Source of the DNA: Costus lasius
Taxonomy: Eukaryota; Streptophyta; Magnoliopsida; Zingiberales; Costaceae
Reading direction: 5' to 3'
DNA length: 64,000 nucleotides
Assembly: GCA_027563935.2 (NCBI GenBank)
Contig: CM050449.1
Coordinates: forward strand, 43,870,507-43,934,506
Part shown: positions 35,605-44,797 of the stretch, piece by piece
Layout of the letters: each line of letters begins with the position of its first letter
Numbering within the stretch: the first letter of the stretch is position 1
Made by a program: the position numbers and the translations under genes
The notes under the pieces: model-generated
What the model was told of the DNA's origin: nothing
The model's database searches: none
The model's input: the letters and a program-made list of their open reading frames with translations, nothing else

Positions 35605-35820
35605 ATTATCATGGGCTATTGGGCCTGACGGCCCATTGGGCCTCAAGGCCCATTAGGCCTTACGCCCCAACTGGGCTTTTCGCCTATTGGGTTTAGAGGC
35701 CCATTGGTCCATGCACCAAACTTAGACTTCATTTGCCCATTTGGCCCAAATGGCCTATTGGGCCCATTTAGCCCATTTGGCCCATTTGGCCAACTGGGCC
35801 CATTTGGCCCATCTGGCCCA
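35605..35820. repeat. GGCCCA/TGGGCC array in copia B 5' LTR
   Basis: Same organisation as at 29360-29575 with a few base changes, mostly still matching GGCCC or GGGCC. In element sense it is about 210-430 bases upstream of the TATA box. Confidence 0.8.
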
Positions 35821-36800
35821 AAAATGAAGTTAGCTCCAATAAGTCCCTTCCATCTCATCAGGCACAATGGCACTGATGGATTCTCCCAAACAGATCTGAG
35901 TTATCCAATAACTCGATCAATAGGCTATCCGATCAATACGAGAATCTGAGTTTCAAGTTGTGCGACCCTGTAGGTTCCTCTGACGTTGGCAGTGATGAAC
36001 TCAGGTCATCACAAGTAGTGAGTGGCACCTAGCAGTGCATCGCTGCTACCCAAGTCTTCGGAATGGATATCAGCATCGACATCCCCATCATCGCAACAAG
36101 ATACCGATGCATTACAGTCTCTTTGCCAAACTGATATCCGATTGGACAAAGTGTGTTACCACTTTGTTTTCACCCAATCTCATGGTCACGACTAAATCAG
36201 GCTTTCACCTGGGTGTGGCCACACACTTTCGGTCATGCAACTATAGGGGGGCCCCGTGGATATCAAGCTTCCCACAAGAAGGGGTAAATCCTATGTCTGT
36301 CCATTGATCTTCTCATATCGGTCGTGACATACCCAATGACAACCGTTATGACCTCCCTGCTACGGCGAGACATCAGGTTGTATCAAAGCATATCGCTAAC
36401 CATATAGAAGAGTCAATGACCTCAAGTCAAGGGATCAATGCATCTCCTATCACTTGTGAGCTTAACTCATGACACCAAGTTAGAGCCTCACAGCGGGTCG
36501 GTCCAGTATATCCACCACTGATATACCCATATGCCTGCATTCGCACCCCATGCCTAACCAGCCCATATACCAATCTAACATGTACGAGAGATGTCCCTTA
36601 TCCACTCAGGTACTCGACTGGGGACACACCGTTTGAGCATAGATACAATCTGTCTCTAGGGACATTATTATCCATGTACATAATCGCAGATGTAAACATA
36701 GCATAATAACGACAATGCCAGAATGATATATTAAATATCAAAGTCAAGTAGTACAAGATGGACTAACAACGGGTCCAAGGGCATATACACCAATAGTTGT

Positions 36801-36888
36801 TACCCTCTATCACTGCTCTAGCATTACTAGAATGAATCTCTCGTGGATTAGGGGCTGCATAGTCCCTAAGTTATCTTTGTTCTGCCAT
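36801..36888 (-). pseudogene. Athila gag, first residues
   Basis: Starts MAEQR, as usual for Athila gag, but the sixth codon is TAA. The frame then runs LRDYAAPNPREIHSSNARAV up to the copia B insertion, and resumes at 28689 with NFEI followed by a stop. This shows the exact split point of gag. Confidence 0.7.
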
Positions 36889-37110
36889 GGTCACTTCTTC
36901 CTCTTGTTGTTGTCTTTCTTCAAATCTCAACTTCCTGCACAGTCTAAGAGTTTTATTTATCTCAGGATCAAAAGGTACAAGAGGTCTTGATGTAAGATTC
37001 CTGCGCATGCAAAGTAGATAGATCAAATGATTTCAAGAGAAAAGAAAATAACAGAAAATAAAACCTAGTATAGCAATACTTTCAATATCTTCAATATTGA
37101 CAAAACCAAG
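36889..37110 (-). other. Athila leader between PBS and gag
   Basis: About 220 non-coding bases with no recognised motif, consistent with a short packaging leader. Confidence 0.5.
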
Positions 37111-37129
37111 GTCCCCAGCAACGGCGCCA
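37111..37129 (-). other. Athila PBS, Asp-tRNA type
   Basis: Minus sense TGGCGCCGTTGCTGGGGAC, close to the Asp-tRNA PBS known for Athila elements (one base different as I recall it). It confirms lineage and orientation. Confidence 0.8.
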
Positions 37130-37135
37130 AAAACT

Positions 37136-39027
37136 TATTGTATCCGAACAAGTAGCTAGACAAAAAACTTATCTCTGGCATTGCCGCCAAAAACTTGTTG
37201 TGTCCAAAAACCTGTTGTGTCCGCAAGTGCACGGATACTCGAAGTAATAAAAAATATCGATCCCACAGAGACCTCATTTGTCAAGTACTGGATAATCGAT
37301 TTCTTACTATCTAGGCAATCGAAACTATGCAAGTAAACTAATGAAAACTTTAATGAAAATACTAGAGAGAGAAACTGGGACTAGGGTTTCATCCACTTTA
37401 ATTTCTATGACTAGATATGAATAGTAATTTGTCAATTTAATTTTATCATGATAAAGATATAATTTACTTAATAAAAGGATCGTCTCACTTTCATGCAGAC
37501 AATCATGTAGGGACCGATCTTCGCTTTCGCGCAAGATCTATCCCAAGCTAAAAATAAGTAAATCATCAATCAAAGAACTCAAGGATCACTTCCGTGCATC
37601 CGAATTCTAAGTTGATTATCTCAAGTGGAATCTCAATGATCACTTTCGTGCATCCGAGTCTCAACACAAGTTCTACTTATGGTTCTCCAACGTTCCGATT
37701 CTCACTTTCGCACAAGATCTCTACGTTTGATTAATTGACTAAATCCTAGATTCATATTATTATCATGACAATTATTCTTCTAAAATCAAGAAATAAGAAC
37801 TAACCTAATTTCATACAGTAAGTTCCTAACATTCAATTCTAGGGTTCGAAGTTCTCAAGTAAGTCACCTTTCGGTCCTTATTGCGAAAACTCTAAAACAT
37901 GACCAATAACATGAATCTATGGAGAATCAAAGAGCAATTGTCACAGAAGTAGAATTATCATGCTAAAATTATACGTGACGAAGTAATGAAAATTTTATCT
38001 AGTCATCAAGAAATCAACGAGAATTACTCCCCCATCTCCCATAAAAGGTTTAAGCCAGCATAGATGAAAGATTACAATAGTCCAAAGTATCAAAGTGTAG
38101 GAAATCAAGAAAAGGGTAAAAACAAATAACCACACGGCTGTAATGGAAATTACAGCCGTAATTTCCATGCATGAACAATGCTGGCGCTGGGAATCTTCTT
38201 GATTTCTCCTCTGATCGAGATCCTTTCACTCTGAAACTTCTGGGGTATGTTCTCCTACTCCAGAACATACCCGGCGACAAAACCTAAGGCGGTGGCATGA
38301 AACTCGATTTCTCCCTTGTCAGTGGATGAAATTTAGGGCTTTTGGTGTCTCCCCCTTCATCTCGTCGAATGCTCTCCTTTTGCTTCTTACAGCTTTGAAT
38401 TTTATGGCTTGGATCATCCACAATCGATCGCGCAAAAATTAGACTTCAATTTAACCGTGAAAATCATGAATCTGGGTCATAATTACGGCCGTGGTTTCTG
38501 TTACGGCAGTACTGTAATTTAAGTCGAGTTCTCTGATCAAAACCATCTAGCAATTATGGCACCGTAATATATGTTACGGCAGTGCCATAATTTCAGCCAA
38601 TGTTTCTGGTCGGAATGCGCTCCAAATTACGGCCCGTGAAAAGCTTTATGGTAGTGTCGTATTTTCTGAAAATCTTTCTGGATGAAAAAATCCCAAATTA
38701 CAACAGTGCTCTGATATTACGATAACCGGTGAAAATACGGTACCATAATATAGATTACGGCCCTGCCGTAATTTGGTTCGAAGCTCCAATCTTCATGAAA
38801 TTTGACATGTAATCTCCTCTTGATGGTGGGAATTCATTCATGCATCTGGAATTGCTTGAAAACGCCTGAAAATCATGCCTTTTTGCCTGAAAATCATTAA
38901 AAACCAAAAAGAGTGTGAATTCTGCAATAATTGATAAAATGACATAAAAATAAGCAAAGGTTCATGAATTTGACACAAAAAGATATATGAAATGGCATGG
39001 AATTTACTATAAATTTCGGTGTCATCA
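37136..39027 (-). repeat. Athila 5' LTR
   Basis: Matches 7727-9658 throughout. The PBS-side end reads TATTGTATCC instead of TGTTGTATCC. Contains an internal PBS-like segment (37177-37203) and a near-palindrome array. Ends GGTGTCATCA directly before the TSD AATTG. Confidence 0.8.
38460..38780. repeat. Near-palindrome array in Athila 5' LTR
   Basis: Same unit order as at 9110-9405. A CTGTAAT/ATTACAG pair with 'gccgtaat' also occurs near 38138-38165. Several units differ between the two LTRs inside the palindromic cores, for example 'tatggcaccgtaat' against 'ttaccgcatagtaat'. Confidence 0.75.
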
Positions 39028-40876
39028 AATTGGCGCAAGAAGAAGATTGGAAACAATCATGCTTCTTGCCTTATCAAGAGAGGTAATTTGAGTTCAATTA
39101 GTATTTGGACTTTCCATATGTGATTGGTGCATATTTTACTTGAATTAATCAAGCTTTACACGCCATTATACCAGCCCATGCGTCCAAGTATGTTTCCAAC
39201 TATGGAAACCAAATTCCATTAGGATTCATACAAGCAATTGGCGCAAATTCCATATATGGAATTAAGCCATTCGCAATCATGAATCCTACTCTAATTAGGA
39301 TTCCAATTTACCATAATTAGATTTAATCCACAACTCCTAATTGGATTTGGATTTTATCTCTAATTTGGTATGATTTAAATCCTTATTGGATTATGATTTT
39401 CGCCCACCAATATGGGCCTCATCCAAATCTAATTCCCATTCTGGTTTGAATCCTAGTTGGATTAGGATTTGCGCCCAACCACTATGGGCCTAATCCAAAT
39501 CCAATTCTCATTAGGATTTGAATCCTAGTTGGATTAGGATTCCAACTCCTAATTAAATTAGAATTCCAACTCCTAATTATATTAGGATTCCAATTCCTAA
39601 TTAGATTAGGATTCCAATTCCTAATTAAATTGGGATTCCAATTCCTAATAGGATTACGACTCCAATTCCTAATGGGATTAGGATTTCAACTCCTAATTAG
39701 ATTAGGATTCCAGCTCCTAGTTGGATTAGGATTCCAATTCCTAATAGGATTAGGATTCCAACTCCTAATTGAATTAGGATTCCAATTCCTAATAGGATTA
39801 AGATTCCAACTCCTAATTAAATTAGGATTCGAATCCAACATGGTTTATAATCCCAAATCCAAGACCAACCCCTATACAGAGTACAAACTTGACCAGGATA
39901 TATATAAACCCATGAATCCCAATTGGACTCAGATTCAACCATGAATCTGTCTTGGACTCAGAATCAGAATGAACTCAAATATATTCCAAGATATCCAGAT
40001 CAAAATACAACGTCAAGAGTTTATTGCGTGTGACCCCGTAGGATCCATATGACAATGGCAATGATGATTAAACATCATAAGTAGTGAGAGGTATCTAGCA
40101 ACATATCACTACTACCCATGTCATAGGACTAAAGTCATATTGGAAATCAACTCCCTAACAAGCAACGAGAATTCCCATGCATTCTAGATCCCTTTGCTTG
40201 AACTGATAGCCCGCCATTGGATTAGTCTCATATTTATTAATCCAATCTATTGGTCATGACTCAAACAATATGGCCATACATTCCTGTCATGCACCAATGA
40301 GGTGGGGCGCCCCAAAGTGGATATCATGCTTCCAATCAAGGAAGGGGCAAATCCTACTATTGGTCATCCATATCTCCATATGACTTATGATATGCCCAAT
40401 GACAGTCATTTTGATCACCCATTTACGGAGAGACATATGACTGCATCAAAACACATCTATCATCACATCTAGACATGAATACCTCAAGTCTATGGATCAA
40501 TGCAAACATCTTGCATGTGACATTGACCTGTTGACTAGGCAAGTAAATCCTCACGGTGGGTCACTCTAGTGCAACTAATGCTGAAACACCTGTATGTTTG
40601 CGTTATTTGTGCCTCGCACCTAACCAGCCCATACACCAGTCTCACATGCACTAAAGCTGTCCCTTATCAGCTAAGGCACCTTGACTGGGGATTACAATGA
40701 GAATGGATCCAACCAAACTCATGGGACATTATTATGCAATTTAATACATCACTGCAGGTAAAGCAATTTGCATAATAACGACCATGCCTTTATCAATTAT
40801 ATCAATCTTATCAAAGTACATTCAAATAATGCCGGACCATATTCATATATTGGTCTGCAGTGCATAAACACTAACA
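39028..40876 (-). repeat. Copia solo LTR, second part
   Basis: Continues the LTR interrupted at 7726: AATTG then 'gcgcaagaagaag', and ends CACTAACA. Segments at 40020-40760 follow the same order as the distal LTR parts of A, B and D ('gtaggatccatatgac', 'tggatatcatgcttcc', 'cttgactggggatta'). Contains a minisatellite. Confidence 0.65.
39530..39838. repeat. 24-base minisatellite in the solo LTR
   Basis: About 13 units related to 'aggattccaattcctaatta', with 24-base period. Just before it (about 39396-39540) a segment of roughly 70 bases with 'atgggcctaatccaaat' is repeated twice. The array makes an artificial LGFQFLIG repeat frame on the plus strand. Confidence 0.85.
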
Positions 40877-41315
40877 ATAAGTACTTGCCTAAGAAGTCAA
40901 AAATCGCTCTCTACTCTTTTTCTCCCCTCTTCTTCCTCTTCCCCTGCTTTAGGCTTTCTTTCTCTCTAGTTAGGCACGAGCAAAAGGATGAAATTCCCTT
41001 GTTTTTCTCATATTTATCTCATGTAATCATGAAGGATGAGGTGTAAGAACGTGGTAAATCCAGTACTATGAGGAGGCATGGTTTTGTCTCTTATGCCATT
41101 TTTTGTTTTATTTTCATTTCCACCTAAGTTAGTGAATATGTTTTTCATAACTCCTCTTGTTCATCACATATTACTCAAGTTTCTCCAATATGTAACGTAC
41201 CACAACAAGGATATCACATTTCATAAGATTTCCTATACAAGTGTTCAATTATATTCTCATGCATGATTTTTTTGCAAATCATAATAACATTTTTTTTTCT
41301 TTTGAGGGTAGTATA
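40877..41315 (-). repeat. 5' LTR of the Tekay-like element, second part
   Basis: Resumes the LTR cut at 7135 and ends at the TSD CATGA. AT-rich and without recognisable coding content apart from chance frames. Confidence 0.5.
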
Positions 41316-41470
41316 CATGATACAGACACATCCTTGAAGTTCATTGAATCGATCCCAGGCTTCATGATCCCAGGCTTCATATAATGATTCTTTATCTTTC
41401 TAACAGAAGCTGATAATCTAATTTCTCAATTGTTTTCAATAATGTTTACTAGTAATATATATTTTTTTAA
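41316..41470 (-). pseudogene. Outer Athila-like gag, second part
   Basis: Resumes the gag sequence interrupted at 5766. Similar to 28316-28430 ('cattgaatcgatcccaggcttc'), with a 15-base tandem duplication of 'gatcccaggcttcat' at about 41351-41379. No open frame. Confidence 0.6.
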
Positions 41471-42188
41471 AATCTTATCTTCCTTTGAGTTCTATAAAAA
41501 AAAAATCTTATCTTCCTTTGAGTTCTACAAGTACATTCAATTTCAGTGTGTAGGTTAAGGAGTAGTCTTGACCTAAGACTTCTTGATATAAATTAAAGAT
41601 AATTCAAAAATACAAAAATATAAAAATTTACAATGGGTAATAAATGACTAAAATAATATAATTATATAAAAAATTCTACTTCACTCCTCAGCATTATAAA
41701 GAAATAAAATTTCTGAATAAAATCACATCATTATAGTCACTGGCAGTGATTGCAAATCAATAAATCCTAAAAATCATATAAAAATCACAGAAGGTAGTAA
41801 TTAACAAAATAATAAAAATGTAACAAAGAATAATTAATTAGTTGTAATTTAAAATGGGATAAAAATTAAAAAAATAGTCTCACGCCATGAAAAATAAAAT
41901 ATTACAAAAATTCTAAAAATCATAGAAAATAAAAAAAAATCATAGAGAAATCAAAAGTCTGAAAGAAAATTTTTATTTTGGTTTTAAAATGAGTTTAGAT
42001 AACTAAGAAATTTGAATTTCAATCTTAGGTTGTGTTTGTAATCACTACCTGTGATTGTAGTTTAAAAACCCTAATTTTAAAAAATAGGAATAATGAAATA
42101 ACAAAAATAAAAATCTATGCTAAGGGTGAGAAGTAGTTCCTAGTCTCACACTCTCTTGATTTTTTTATATATTAATTTATATAGAGTT
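41471..42188 (-). other. Outer Athila-like leader, AT-rich
   Basis: Non-coding A/T-rich stretch between gag and PBS. A 29-base near-duplication 'aatcttatcttcctttgagttct' occurs at 41470-41530. Nothing else recognised. Confidence 0.4.
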
Positions 42189-42205
42189 CTCTAGCAACGG
42201 TACCA
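42189..42205 (-). other. Outer Athila-like PBS
   Basis: Minus sense TGGTACCGTTGCTAGAG, a worn form of the Asp-type PBS TGGCGCCGTTGC. Confidence 0.65.
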
Positions 42206-42210
42206 AAAGC

Positions 42211-43980
42211 TTATAGACGTACTTCGACTTGGTGCCAAATCTATATTTATTTATATCACCACCAAAGTGATGGCACAGAGTAGGGAACACACACCTCAAG
42301 TGCATAGTTAGCCAAAGCAATAAAAATATTAATCCCATAGGGACTTTGAAATTAAGTACCAAATTGTCATGTTCACATAATCTAAGCAATTAGATTATTA
42401 GGAAGCAGTGTATAAAGAGCAAATAAGAAGCAACTTTGTATTCATATCAAGGAAGTTTCAGGAATGGGGTTTTACCACAACGATTTTCCAAACATAAAGT
42501 TATGCTAATAACATAAGTTAAATTACCTAGGGTTGTTAAAAGAAAATCTATATTAAGTTTATAAGATGTCCCCTTTCAGTAGCCAATCATAGGGTTTAAT
42601 TAGCTTAATAATCATATGTTACTATGATTACCAATCTAATTAACATCATTAAGCAAAAATCATATATTGTTTAATCCCCATATAATCCACCTACTTTCAT
42701 AGTCTAGTAATTATAAGGTTGATTATAGGGTTCCAATACTAGAGGTCACCTTTTAGTTAATGTCCTTATTTTCAAACCAATTTAATTAAAGGTTTCAAAT
42801 ATCACATGTAGATTAAGCTTCATTAATCTAATTCTATAATATAGTTACTTTCGTAGTCTAACCCTTATACATTCAACTAATAGGTTCTAGGATTGTGAGT
42901 CACCTTTCAATTCATGTCCCAACCCCCATAACATGCAATAAATTAAACATATTTAATTAAAAGCACAATATTATCTATACTCAACATTAACAAATCCTAA
43001 ATATATTAGCAATCATGCTAAGCATACATTACTAGAAGAAAAATCAAAGGGTTACTCTTCATAGCCTAAAATATGTTTAAGGTATAGTAGTTGTCAATTA
43101 ATCCATCTAATACATAAACAAAAATTTACAATCAACTTAGAAAGAAAGAAAATAACAAATTGGCAACTCTATGAAGACAATTTACTGAAATATGAAACTT
43201 TTTCACTCTTGGCCATTATTGCAATCACAGTCATGATTGTGTTCGTGAACTCTGCTTCTTCCCTATACATAGTTGTGTCTACTCTCACTCAAATCTCTCT
43301 TGATCCTTAATATATTTTGATGAAATTTGAAGCTAGAACTCTTCCTCATACTCTTAGCCATCCTCTACAAGATTCATTTTCTCGTATCCTTTCTCTTATG
43401 ATCAATGGAAGGCACCGCTAGGGTTCAATCACTAGCCTCACCTTTTTGGCTTGGATTTGGTGCGAGGAGACAACAATAGTGGCTCAAAATTGATGGAATT
43501 GTCACTCAGGGTGTGCTCGTTTAAATCCCTAAGGTTTGAGATCTTATTATAGCCTGATGGATGAGAAATTGGGGTAGAATGAGTCACATATCATCTGCTA
43601 GAATCAAGCTACAATGTTGTAATCACAGGCCATGATTTTTAACTTTTTTTTTTTTTACTTTGAAAATTGTGGGGTGGTCTCATTTCTCTTTGGGAATCAT
43701 TATTTTGGATTAAAATAATGATCGCCAATAACTTTCGTTCAAGTTTGGGCTCAAAATTTTTGGTGAAGGCCCCTTTGTACAGTTTGAACACCTTTGTGAT
43801 AAAATCTCTTCAATTTCACTTATTTTGAATGCCTTTTACTTGAAAAATATACAAAATAGGGAAACAATAATTTTCTATAATATATAATAATTTTATTTAA
43901 ATTTTAATGTAATTAGGGGAAAATATGATACAATTTTACAATAAATGTGTATGAAAAAATACTATAAAATAGTGTCATCA
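42211..43980 (-). repeat. 5' LTR of the outer Athila-like element
   Basis: Starts beside the PBS and ends TGTCATCA, the same terminus as the other Athila LTRs. Internal order is shared (for example 'caagtgcatagtt...aataaaaatattaatcccata'). It lacks the near-palindrome array but carries one or two 'gcaatcacagtcatgattg' and 'ttgtaatcacaggccatgattt' segments, of similar symmetry, near 43220 and 43615. No matching 3' LTR was found. Confidence 0.65.
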
Positions 43981-44290
43981 ATTACCTCAATTATATTGAC
44001 ATTACAAATAAATAATTTTTTTTCTTGAATATCCCATGGCAACACTAGAATACATAGCTATTGCCTTGCCCTAATGATGATTACTAAATAAGGGGCTTGT
44101 TTTTGTCTTATTTTCAAGAACTACAATCAAATTATCCCTTTGCCCAACACTAAGTGCACTTCGGTTTTCATGACTAATGTTGGGTGCGACAATGAGCTAG
44201 TTCCCTTAGCCATAGAGCCTCCACCCGAGAATCACCATTTTGTAAGTTCATCTTCTTCAAATCAGGTCATGACCGCACTGAAGACACTCC
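43981..44290 (+). other. Sequence between outer Athila LTR and copia D
   Basis: 310 bases. A plus-strand frame from 44140 (MPNTKCTSVFMTNVGCDNEL...) might be part of the plus-strand Athila ORF1 that resumes at 62554 beyond copia D, but I do not recognise it. ACTCC at 44286-44290 is the TSD of D. Confidence 0.4.
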
Positions 44291-44797
44291 TGTTGGGAAA
44301 CCCCGGGGATATTTTACAATTTTCAGAGTCATAATGACACAAATACAATGCACAACGGAACTAATATCCCCGAAATGAGCCAGTCCCAAAAACCCAGTGA
44401 AGTTCGCAAGCGAGAGAGTCGACACGATGAGATAGAAGATACCTCAAAGCAAGACGATGCCGATGTTGTGATAGGCGCCCAAGTGTGCGCCCTTTGCAGT
44501 CTCACACACACGGATCCCTTGAGTCCTCTTCTTCCATGCTCGGTGCTAGCCTCGGGAAGAAGATCCAAGCCTTTTTGTTCACCTTCTTCAAGCCTAGCAC
44601 CACCTCCAAGGTATGTGCACCAATGGAAGAAGTATGAAGGAGAGGGAAGCCGCTAAGCACCAAATTCCTTGCGCCAAGAGGAAAGGAAGATCAAGGCTTG
44701 CGGCTAGGGTTTGATGGAAGAGATCACTTGTGCCTCTTACCCTTGCTCTCGCCTCTCTCTGTGTTCTCACGCCTCCAAGGAGTAGAATGCCAGAGAC
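44291..44797 (-). repeat. Copia D 3' LTR remnant
   Basis: Matches 61200-61695 with few differences and stops where the Tekay LTR begins (44798), within the word 'ccagaga'. So the Tekay element landed inside this LTR. Confidence 0.9.

Larger units (their letters stand above)
28695..36795 (-). mobile_element. Copia element B
   Basis: Inserted in Athila gag and flanked by GTTGT (28690-28694 and 36796-36800). LTRs at both ends, PPT at 30529, PBS at 34928, and a shortened internal region. One LTR end is CCAATA instead of CCAACA. LTRs differ at about 6 of the first 115 bases by eye, so its age is similar to that of element A and of the Athila host. Confidence 0.9.
34941..36795 (-). repeat. Copia B 5' LTR
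   Basis: 1855 bases, matching 28695-30528 end to end, with the TATA box at 35389-35396 and the GGCCCA array at 35605-35820. It ends CCAATA, one base off the canonical CA. Confidence 0.9.
7727..39027 (-). mobile_element. Athila-type element with gag, protease and ORF1 but no RT/integrase
   Basis: Flanked by the 5-base TSD AATTG (7722-7726 and 39028-39032), with similar LTRs at both ends (roughly 5% different over the first 110 bases by eye). In minus order: 5' LTR, Asp-type PBS, gag, protease, a short pol tail, a spacer with palindromic repeats, ORF1, an older internal LTR copy with its own PBS, a 1.3 kb untranslated region, and the 3' LTR. RT, RNase H and integrase are absent, so any mobility would have needed enzymes from another element. 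Copia A interrupts ORF1 and copia B interrupts gag; without them it would be about 12 kb, within the usual Athila size range. Confidence 0.8.
5767..41315 (-). mobile_element. Decayed Tekay-like gypsy element, host of a large nest
   Basis: This element is flanked by CATGA (5762-5766 and 41316-41320), and the outer gag sequence continues across the gap. Parts in plus coordinates: an LTR-end fragment beginning TGTCACACCCC (5767-about 5860); the gag start; a PBS (6054-6065); and a 5' LTR split into 6070-7135 and 40877-41315. Most of the internal region and most of the 3' LTR are deleted. The LTR carries a segment with 'aagaggtggccccc' (near 6830) that recurs in the complete Tekay LTR at 45658 and 45768, which suggests the lineage. 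The far LTR end reads TA rather than TG in minus sense, taken as a mutation. Confidence 0.6.

Noticed and set aside
39630..39944. LGFQFLIG-repeat membrane-like protein
   Set aside because: A by-product of the 24-base minisatellite.
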